The position numbers were made by a program, and so were the translations under genes. Of a stretch of DNA of 64,000 nucleotides, positions 57,705-64,000 are shown in pieces. The notes below the pieces were generated by a model. The model made no database searches, was not told the origin of the DNA, and saw only the letters and a program-made list of their open reading frames with translations. The stretch comes from Bradyrhizobium neotropicale (GTDB lineage Bacteria; Pseudomonadota; Alphaproteobacteria; Rhizobiales; Xanthobacteraceae): the NCBI RefSeq assembly GCF_001641695.1, contig NZ_LSEF01000092.1:1-64000 (forward strand), in the 5' to 3' direction. Position 1 is the first letter of the stretch, and each line of letters starts with the position of its first letter.

Positions 57705-58900
57705 CACCGATCGACCTCTCCGAACACGATGTCGAGCGAGCCGAGAATGGCCGAGACGTCGGCAAGCAGATGGCCCCTGCAGATGTGATCCATGGCCTGG
57801 AGGTGCGCAAAGCCCGGCGCGCGGATCTTGCACTTGTACGGCTTGTTGCTGCCGTCGGAGACGAGATAGACGCCGAACTCGCCCTTCGGTGCCTCGACCG
57901 CGGCATAGACCTCGCCTTCCGGCACGTGAACGCCTTCGGTGTACAGCTTGAAGTGGTGGATCAGCGCTTCCATCGAGCGCTTCATCTCGCCACGGCGGGG
58001 CGGCGCGACCTTGTTGTCTTCGACGACAACGGGGCCCTGCCCGTCAGCCGCCTTCAGCTTCTCGATGCACTGCCTCATGATGCGCACGGACTGGCGCATC
58101 TCTTCCATGCGGATCAGGTAGCGGTCGTAGCAGTCGCCGTTCTTGCCGATCGGAATGTCGAAATCCATCTCGGCGTAGCACTCATAGGGCTGCGACTTGC
58201 GCAGATCCCAGGCCGCGCCCGAGCCGCGCACCATCACGCCCGAGAAACCCCACTCCCAGGCTTCCTTGAGCGGCACCACGCCGATGTCGACGTTGCGCTG
58301 CTTGAAGATGCGGTTGGCGGTGAGCAGGCGATCGAGATCGTCGACCACTTTCAGGAACGGGTCGCACCAGGCCTCGATGTCGTCGATCAGCTTCGGCGGC
58401 AGGTCCTGATGCACGCCTCCGACGCGGAAGAAGGCCGCGTGCATACGGCTGCCCGAGGCGCGCTCGTAGAACACCATCAGCTTCTCGCGCTCCTCGAAAC
58501 CCCACAGCGGCGGGGTGAGCGCGCCGACGTCCATTGCCTGCGTGGTGACGTTGAGCAGATGCGACAGGATGCGGCCGATCTCGCAATAGAGCACGCGGAT
58601 CAACTGGCCGCGGCGCGGCACCTCGATGCCGAGCAGCTTCTCGGCGGCGAGGCAGAAGGCGTGCTCCTGATTCATCGGCGCGACGTAGTCGAGCCGGTCG
58701 AAATAGGGAATCGCCTGCAGATAGGTCTTCTGCTCGATCAGCTTCTCGGTGCCGCGGTGAAGCAGACCGATATGCGGGTCGACGCGCGCGACGATTTCAC
58801 CGTCGAGCTCCAGCACGAGGCGCAACACGCCGTGCGCCGCCGGATGCTGCGGGCCGAAGTTGATGGTGAAGTTTCGGAGGTTCTCAGGTTGCTCGTTCAT
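57704..58900 (-). CDS. nuoD: NADH-quinone oxidoreductase subunit D
   Basis: The 398-residue 49-kDa-type subunit forms the quinone site with NuoB. Features are the N terminus FTINFGPQHPAAHGVLRLVL with the conserved His, LHRGTEKLIEQKTYLQAIPY, FDRLDYVAPMNQEHAF and the C-terminal DIVFGEVDR. The gene is separate from nuoC, unlike the nuoCD fusion of E. coli. Confidence 0.97.
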   Translation of the reverse strand: MNEQPENLRNFTINFGPQHPAAHGVLRLVLELDGEIVARVDPHIGLLHRGTEKLIEQKTYLQAIPYFDRLDYVAPMNQEHAFCLAAEKLLGIEVPRRGQLIRVLYCEIGRILSHLLNVTTQAMDVGALTPPLWGFEEREKLMVFYERASGSRMHAAFFRVGGVHQDLPPKLIDDIEAWCDPFLKVVDDLDRLLTANRIFKQRNVDIGVVPLKEAWEWGFSGVMVRGSGAAWDLRKSQPYECYAEMDFDIPIGKNGDCYDRYLIRMEEMRQSVRIMRQCIEKLKAADGQGPVVVEDNKVAPPRRGEMKRSMEALIHHFKLYTEGVHVPEGEVYAAVEAPKGEFGVYLVSDGSNKPYKCKIRAPGFAHLQAMDHICRGHLLADVSAILGSLDIVFGEVDR

Positions 58901-58902
58901 GA

Positions 58903-59514
58903 TCAGACCTTCGGCCCCGCTTTCTCATCGCCCGGCAGCGGATAGTCGGCCCCTTCCCACGGCGAGAGGAAATCGAACTTGCGGAATTCCTGGTTGAGCC
59001 GGACCGGCTCGTACACCACGCGCTTCTCCTGGTCGTCGTAGCGGACCTCGACGAATCCGGTGAGCGGGAAATCCTTGCGCAGCGGATGTCCCTCGAAACC
59101 GTAATCGGTGAGCAGTCGGCGCATGTCGGGATGACCGACGAAGAACACGCCGTAGAGGTCGTAGGCCTCGCGCTCGAACCAGTCGGCACCGGGGAACACG
59201 TCGATCAGCGACGGGACCTGCGTAGTCTCGTCGGCGGCAACGCGCAGCCGGATCCGGGCGTTCAGGGTCGGCGAGAGGAAGTGATAGATCACGTCGAAGC
59301 GCTTATCGCGCTCCGGATAGTCGACCGCGGTCACGTCGGTGATGTTGACGAAACGGCAGTTCGGATCGTCGCGGAGGTACTTGACCACCTCGACGATCTT
59401 GCTGGCCTCGACATCAACCGTGAGCTGGTTGAAGGCCACCGCGTGACCGGTGGCGGCGCCCGGAAGCGCGCTAACGATCGTTTGCCCAAGGGCGTCGAGC
59501 TTGCCGTCGTCCAT
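58903..59514 (-). CDS. nuoC: NADH-quinone oxidoreductase subunit C
   Basis: The 203-residue 30-kDa-type subunit shows the signature ADWFEREAYDLYGVFFVGHP and the closing GHPLRKDFPLTGFVEVRYDD. ATG at 59514 (MDDGKLDALGQTI) fits the family; the longer frame upstream runs through nuoB. It lies two bases before nuoD. Confidence 0.95.
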   Translation of the reverse strand: MDDGKLDALGQTIVSALPGAATGHAVAFNQLTVDVEASKIVEVVKYLRDDPNCRFVNITDVTAVDYPERDKRFDVIYHFLSPTLNARIRLRVAADETTQVPSLIDVFPGADWFEREAYDLYGVFFVGHPDMRRLLTDYGFEGHPLRKDFPLTGFVEVRYDDQEKRVVYEPVRLNQEFRKFDFLSPWEGADYPLPGDEKAGPKV

Positions 59515-59525
59515 GACGTAAAACC

Positions 59526-60113
59526 TTAGCGTTCGATGGTGCCGGTGCGCCGGATCTTCTTCTGCAGCAGCAGCACGCCGTAGAGCAGCGCTTCCGCCGT
59601 GGGCGGGCAGCCCGGCACGTAGATGTCGATCGGCACGATACGGTCGCAGCCGCGCACGACCGAGTACGAATAGTGGTAGTAGCCGCCGCCATTGGCGCAG
59701 GAGCCCATCGAGATGACGTAGCGCGGCTCGGGCATCTGGTCGTAGACCTTGCGCAGCGCCGGGGCCATCTTGTTGGTCAGCGTGCCCGCCACGATCATCA
59801 CGTCGGACTGACGTGGGGAGGCACGCGGCGCGAAGCCGAAGCGCTCGACGTCGTAGCGCGGCATCGAGACCTGCATCATCTCGACCGCGCAGCAGGCGAG
59901 ACCGAAGGTCATCCACATCAGCGAGCCGGTGCGGGCCCAGGTGATGAGGTCGTCGGCCGCGGCCACGAAGAAGCCCTTGTCGGACAGTTCGTGATTGACT
60001 TCGAGGAAGAACGGATCATTGGCACCGACCGGCTTGCCGGTCGACGGATCCAGAATGCCCTTGGGCGCCGGTGCGAGAACCGGACCGGACGGAGTGGCTT
60101 GGTTCAATCCCAT
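59526..60113 (-). CDS. nuoB: NADH-quinone oxidoreductase subunit B
   Basis: The 195-residue subunit holds the terminal N2 4Fe-4S cluster. Ligands are in MTFGLACCAVEMMQVSMPRY (adjacent Cys pair), YVISMGSCANGGGYYHYSYS and DIYVPGCPPTAEALLYG. ATG at 60113 (MGLNQATPSG) overlaps nuoA by 10 bases and fits the family start; ATG at 60134 is an alternative. Confidence 0.96.
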   Translation of the reverse strand: MGLNQATPSGPVLAPAPKGILDPSTGKPVGANDPFFLEVNHELSDKGFFVAAADDLITWARTGSLMWMTFGLACCAVEMMQVSMPRYDVERFGFAPRASPRQSDVMIVAGTLTNKMAPALRKVYDQMPEPRYVISMGSCANGGGYYHYSYSVVRGCDRIVPIDIYVPGCPPTAEALLYGVLLLQKKIRRTGTIER

Positions 60114-60469
60114 TCCAGTGCCCCTTTCTTCCATTCATAGGCAAATCCCACCGTGAGTACGGCGAGGAACACCAGCATTGACCAGAAGCCGGTCGCACCG
60201 AGCTTGCCGAACGCCACCGCCCACGGGAACAGGAACGCCACCTCGAGGTCGAAGATGATGAAGAGGATGGCGACCAGGTAGAAGCGGACGTCGAACTTCA
60301 TCCGGGCGTCGTCGAAGGCGTTGAAACCGCACTCATACGCCGACAGTTTTTCCGGGTCCGGCTGCTGGAACGCCACGATGAAGGGGGCGATCAGCAGCAC
60401 GAGGCCAATGAGGCCTGCTACCCCTATAAAGACGACGAGTGGAAGATAGTTCTGCAGAATGCCGCTCAT
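60104..60469 (-). CDS. nuoA: NADH-quinone oxidoreductase subunit A
   Basis: The 121-residue subunit has three membrane helices and the motif SAYECGFNAFDDARMKFDVR with the conserved Cys loop, then FIIFDLEVAFLFPWAVAFG. First gene of the nuo operon. It starts 9 to 10 bases after a GGG-rich stretch and about 50 bases after an Irr-box-like palindrome. Confidence 0.96.
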   Translation of the reverse strand: MSGILQNYLPLVVFIGVAGLIGLVLLIAPFIVAFQQPDPEKLSAYECGFNAFDDARMKFDVRFYLVAILFIIFDLEVAFLFPWAVAFGKLGATGFWSMLVFLAVLTVGFAYEWKKGALEWD

Positions 60470-60519
60470 TGGCGAGCCCTTTTTCCCGCGGCCTCGGGGG
60501 AGCCACGGATTCGTCCCGG

Positions 60520-60536
60520 TTTAGAATTATTCTGAG
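60520..60536. promoter_or_regulatory. Irr-box (iron control element)-like palindrome upstream of nuoA
   Basis: TTTAGAATTATTCTGAG matches a TTTAGAA-N3-TTCTAAA type palindrome with two changes. As I recall, Irr of Rhizobiales binds such sites. It lies about 50 bases upstream of nuoA, where it could overlap a -10 element (TTGGTG, 17 bases, GAATAA on the minus strand). Complex I is iron-rich, so repression under iron shortage would make sense. Confidence 0.5.
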
Positions 60537-60728
60537 CCTTAGCGCAGTGCACCAATGGGCGCAAGACACGCTATTTTTAGGCCCTTTGCCGCCCCCAGAA
60601 CAGTGAAAATCCCGGAATCGCCCCGCGCTGGTATGGAGCAGATCGGCCTGCCCAGCAAGAGCGGCCCTCACCCCTCCGCACCTTGGGGCAGACGCTCAGC
60701 GGAAGCACTCCCCGCAGGCGACCGCGCG

Positions 60729-60938
60729 CTAGGATGATCCTGCTTTCCTGCTGCGACGCAGCCAGATCCCAAAGATGACAAGGACGGGAAAGCCGACTGT
60801 CACCCAGGCGACATATCTGCCGCCATCGCCCCACAGCAGCGCCGCCAACAGGCCGATCGTCGTTGCCAGCGCAATCAGAAGCGGCGCGCCGAAGACCCGT
60901 ATCCACAGGCGGGAGCCGACGGACGAGCCATGCATCAT
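60729..60938 (-). CDS. small membrane protein of iron-uptake operon
   Basis: The 69-residue product has two membrane helices (FGAPLLIALATTIGLLAALL; YVAWVTVGFPVLVIFGIWL) and a basic C terminus (RRSRKAGSS). It overlaps the PepSY gene by four bases, so it is translationally coupled. Small proteins like this often sit beside PepSY reductases in siderophore operons, but no family name was recognised. Confidence 0.75.
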   Translation of the reverse strand: MMHGSSVGSRLWIRVFGAPLLIALATTIGLLAALLWGDGGRYVAWVTVGFPVLVIFGIWLRRSRKAGSS

Positions 60939-62071
60939 GACGAGACCGGGACTCGTTTTGCGAATGCGTCCGCCCGCGTCGCCCCCCGCTTTCGTCGCCG
61001 CGCCAGCCAGAGATAGAGACCGCTGCCGATCACGATGATCGTCAGCACGTCGAGCGCGGCCCAGATCACCTTGAGCGGCATGCCGCCATAATCGCCGAAA
61101 TGGAGCGGCTGCGAGATCAGGAGGGCCTGGAGGTACATCGGCAGCGCCCGGCTGTCGGCCACCTCTCCCGTTTCACCGTCGAGCAGCACCGGCTTCAGCA
61201 GCCGTGACGTCAGCGGCGTATCCCCGCGCATGAAGGCGGCGAAATGATGCGAGGAGGAGAACGGCGTGCCGGGAAAGGCGATGAAGGCGATCTCCATGCC
61301 CTCGGCCGCCCGCCTGGCGCGCGCGACGACGCCATCGAGCGAGGCGAGATGGCTGGGCGGCGGCTTGCCGGCATAGGGCGCGACCATGCTGGCGAGCTCG
61401 GTGGCCTTCCATTGGCTCAGCATCAGCTCGGCCCAGGTGTTGACGACACCGGTCAGCCCGACCACCAGCGCCCAGGCCACCGTTACGACCCCGATCAGAT
61501 TGTGCCAGTCGAGCCACACGACCCGCCGCGAGGCGCTGTCACGGATGGTGGCAAAGCGCAGCCGGCGGGTGAACGGCCAGTACAGCACCACGCCGGAGAT
61601 GATGGCGACGGCGAACAACAGGCCCATCGCGCCGAGAAACAGCTTTCCGGCCTGGCCGGCGAACATGTCCGTGTGCAGCTTGAGCACGATCAGCATCGGG
61701 CCGACGCCGACCGGGCCGAGCAGTTTCGCCGACGCCGCATCGAAGGCACGCACGGTCGCATTGTCGGGTGCGGCGTCCGGGGCGCTGTTGGTGAACGCCA
61801 TCACGATCCCGGGCTCGTCCTTGTCCCAGGAGATATATTGCAGCAGGCGGCCCGGATCGGCGGCGAGCGCGGCGTCGGCGACTTGCTGGGGCGTCGCACG
61901 CGCCGCGCTCGCATGAGCTTCGGGCTGGGGGGCATAGCCCAGGAGCTCATCGATCTCGTGATGGAACACCAGCGGAAGGCCGGTCAGGCACAGCAAAAGC
62001 AGGAACACGGTCGAAACCAGGCTGGTCCAGGTGTGGACCACGGACCAGAGCCTGACCGTGCGCGCTTTCAC
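60935..62071 (-). CDS. PepSY-associated membrane protein (iron-uptake type)
   Basis: The 378-residue protein has an N-terminal helix (WSVVHTWTSLVSTVFLLLLC LTG), PepSY-type segments, the membrane His motifs LKLHTDMFAGQAGKLFLGAM and WLDWHNLIGVVTVAWALVVG, and a last helix before a basic tail (LARRRKRGATR). Proteins of this family act as ferric-siderophore reductases or accessory factors in the inner membrane. It lies 22 bases after the TonB receptor gene. Confidence 0.88.
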   Translation of the reverse strand: MKARTVRLWSVVHTWTSLVSTVFLLLLCLTGLPLVFHHEIDELLGYAPQPEAHASAARATPQQVADAALAADPGRLLQYISWDKDEPGIVMAFTNSAPDAAPDNATVRAFDAASAKLLGPVGVGPMLIVLKLHTDMFAGQAGKLFLGAMGLLFAVAIISGVVLYWPFTRRLRFATIRDSASRRVVWLDWHNLIGVVTVAWALVVGLTGVVNTWAELMLSQWKATELASMVAPYAGKPPPSHLASLDGVVARARRAAEGMEIAFIAFPGTPFSSSHHFAAFMRGDTPLTSRLLKPVLLDGETGEVADSRALPMYLQALLISQPLHFGDYGGMPLKVIWAALDVLTIIVIGSGLYLWLARRRKRGATRADAFAKRVPVSS

Positions 62072-62093
62072 GTCGGGATCCCCTCGCCCGCCG

Positions 62094-64000
62094 TTACCAT
62101 GTGTACGAGACGCTGGCGGTGACGCGCCGGCGGTCGCCGTAGAAGCAGGACGTGGCCGACGCGCAGCTCGCGACGTAGATCTTGTCGGTCAGGTTGATCA
62201 CGTTGAGCGCGGTGCGCCAGTTCTGCCATTCGTAGTGAACCGCGAGATCGCCGAGCACGACCGCGGGAACCTCGAGCGTGTTGGCGGCGTCGGCCCAGGA
62301 CGAACCGACATAGCGCACGCCGCCGCCGAAGCCGAAACCCGCAAGCGGTCCGTCCTTGAACGTGTAGTCCGCCCAGCCCGACGCCAGCATCTGCGGTGTG
62401 TTGGTCGGCGTCCTGCCGACAAGGCTCGGATCGAGGTCCTTGCTGGTGAAGAGATGATAGGACGTGAAGGCGCCGATCAGCTTGAGCTCACGCGTGACAT
62501 TGGCCACGGCTTCAAGCTCGATGCCCCGCGAGGTCACCTCGCCGGTCTGGTTTTGCAGGACCGGGGTATTGCCCGGCACCGTCGTCGGCACATTTTGACG
62601 GACCAGATCGAAGGCCGAGACCGTGAGATAGCCGTCGAATCCCTTTGGCGCGACCTTCAGACCGATCTCGGCCTGCTTGCCGGTCTCCGGCAGAAAGAGC
62701 TGGTTCGAAGCGTTGAGGCCGATGATCGGATTAAAGCTCGTCGCATAGGAGATGTAAGGCGCGATGCCGTTGTCAAAATTGTAGATCAGACCGGCGCGCC
62801 CGCTGAAACTGCTGTCGTTCTGACTGCTGATCGTGGCGCCCGTGTCGCGGGCGGCCTGCGTCGTCTCGACCCAATCATTGCGGCCGCTGAGCACCAACGT
62901 GAAATTCCCCAGCTTCATCTGGTCCTGAAGATAGGTGCCGGCCTGCTTCTGCGTGATCAGGAAGTTCCGGAACGGATCCCCGGTGATCGGAATGTCGCCG
63001 ACGCCGTAGACCGGATTCAGGGCGTTGATCGAGGGCACTCCGAAGAAGTTGAAAGCCTGGTAGTCGTCGATCTGGTAGCCCTTGAGGTCGACGCCGAACA
63101 GCATCGTGTGCCTCACCGGCCCGGTGTCGAAGCGATACTCCAGCTGATTGTCGAGATCGGCCTGATTGGCCGTGTTCTTCGCATACCAATTGTAACGGAA
63201 GAGGTCGCCGGTCGTCGCGTTGGTGTAGCCGTTTCCGACATAGCCGCGATACGTGATGTCGACATGCGCAAAGCGGGCGTTCTGTCGAAACGTGAGGTCG
63301 CCGGTGAGATTGCGCTCGAACTGATAGCCGAGCATCTCCTGCTCGCGCGTGAACTTGTCGACGCCGGGATCGCCGACGAACAGGCTGGTCGGTATGCGGC
63401 CGAACGGAGCGCTGGTCACCGTGCCCTGATAAGGCAGGAAGTTGATGCCGCGGGTGTCCTGCTTCGAGGCCGACGCCAGCACTGTGAAGGTCGTGTCGGC
63501 ATCCGGCTTCCAGGTCACCGACGGCGCGATGAAGTAGTTGTTGTCCGGCGTGAAATTGACCTGCGTGGCGCCGTTCTGGACCTGACCGACCATGCGGTAG
63601 AACAGCTTGCCGTTCTCGGGGCTCGTCGCGACCGGCCCACCGAAATCGAAGCCGACATAGGCATTGCCGAAATTATTGACGCCGGTCTCGACATAGCGGA
63701 TCGGCTCGGCCGGCGGCAGCTTGCTGATGACATTGACGATGCCGCTCGGGCTCGATCCGCCATACAGCACGGCCGACGGACCGCGCAGCACTTCCACCCG
63801 CTCCATGTCGGGGGTCTGCAGCTTCCAGCTCGCATAGGACGTGTAGAACAGCTGCATGCCGTCGAGGAACAGTCCGACATCGTCGGACTTGAAGCCGCGG
63901 ATCAGCCACCAGTCGTTGCGCATATCCGCGCCAAAGGTTCCGGCGCGCACGCCGGCGGTGTAGCGCAGGACCTCGTCGAGCTTGTTCGCTTTCTGGTCGC
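62094..64000 (-). CDS. TonB-dependent siderophore receptor, 5' end outside window
   Basis: About 635 residues are visible. The plug domain is present (MRNDWWLIRGFKSDDVGLFL; MERVEVLRGPSAVLYGGSSP; SGIVNVISKLPPAEPIRYVE) and the barrel runs to a C-terminal ...VTASVSYTW with terminal aromatic residue. FhuA/FoxA-type siderophore receptors have this design. The frame continues to the window edge (KANKLDEVLRYTAGVRAG), so the signal peptide, TonB box and any signalling domain lie outside. It leads the operon with the PepSY and small membrane proteins. Confidence 0.93.
   Translation of the reverse strand, partial: DQKANKLDEVLRYTAGVRAGTFGADMRNDWWLIRGFKSDDVGLFLDGMQLFYTSYASWKLQTPDMERVEVLRGPSAVLYGGSSPSGIVNVISKLPPAEPIRYVETGVNNFGNAYVGFDFGGPVATSPENGKLFYRMVGQVQNGATQVNFTPDNNYFIAPSVTWKPDADTTFTVLASASKQDTRGINFLPYQGTVTSAPFGRIPTSLFVGDPGVDKFTREQEMLGYQFERNLTGDLTFRQNARFAHVDITYRGYVGNGYTNATTGDLFRYNWYAKNTANQADLDNQLEYRFDTGPVRHTMLFGVDLKGYQIDDYQAFNFFGVPSINALNPVYGVGDIPITGDPFRNFLITQKQAGTYLQDQMKLGNFTLVLSGRNDWVETTQAARDTGATISSQNDSSFSGRAGLIYNFDNGIAPYISYATSFNPIIGLNASNQLFLPETGKQAEIGLKVAPKGFDGYLTVSAFDLVRQNVPTTVPGNTPVLQNQTGEVTSRGIELEAVANVTRELKLIGAFTSYHLFTSKDLDPSLVGRTPTNTPQMLASGWADYTFKDGPLAGFGFGGGVRYVGSSWADAANTLEVPAVVLGDLAVHYEWQNWRTALNVINLTDKIYVASCASATSCFYGDRRRVTASVSYTW

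Overview
The window looks like a chromosomal segment of an alphaproteobacterium of the Bradyrhizobium / Nitrobacteraceae type. The support is indirect: high GC, alphaproteobacterial-style complex I, ribonuclease J and short prolyl-tRNA synthetase, and several interspersed palindromic repeats that I recall from Bradyrhizobium genomes. No rRNA, tRNA or CRISPR array was seen.

Layout. 1-1,686: an IS630-type element (4-1470, flanked by TA) carrying a transposase and a small winged-helix passenger gene, inserted into an oxalate/formate-type MFS transporter gene of which only the N-terminal end remains in view. 1,687-5,700: a three-gene TadE/TadF/TadG-like set with relics of an XRE/MmyB-type regulator on one side and an intact member of that regulator family on the other. 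5,700-10,405: a divergently transcribed oxidoreductase with a palindromic operator candidate, then lolD, lolC/E and proS.

10,559-21,105: twelve genes in a row on the minus strand, forming two adjacent copper-handling operons. Each starts with a near-identical copy of a DUF2946 gene. The first continues with an outer-membrane protein, CopC and CopD. The second continues with a TonB-dependent receptor, a secreted beta-propeller-like protein, a TlpA-like thioredoxin, a PCu(A)C chaperone, a small periplasmic domain, a YcnI protein and a CopC-CopD fusion. Together they describe a route for copper from the outer membrane through the periplasm to the inner membrane. This is the most system-like part of the window.

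21,156-30,382: an apparent noncoding transcript end and a globin gene, a CUT2-type sugar ABC transporter, then a mobile patch with an IS5/IS427-type element, an exported protein of unknown function, an IS110-type element, a leader-bearing methyltransferase and a short relic of the sugar permease. 30,383-41,172: a large winged-helix/NB-ARC regulator, a complete peptide ABC transporter (two ATPases, two permeases, one binding protein), an exported protein of unknown function and methylthioribose kinase.

41,291-60,469: a long minus-strand block with the full set nuoA, B, C, D, E, F, G, H, I, J, K, L, M, N, followed by birA, rnj, a methylmalonyl-CoA epimerase and two small membrane proteins. An FkbM-type methyltransferase and a 68-residue membrane protein sit inside the nuo operon, and an Irr-box-like palindrome lies upstream of nuoA. 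60,729-64,000: a siderophore-type TonB receptor (5' end outside the window), a PepSY membrane protein and a small membrane protein, likely an iron-uptake operon.
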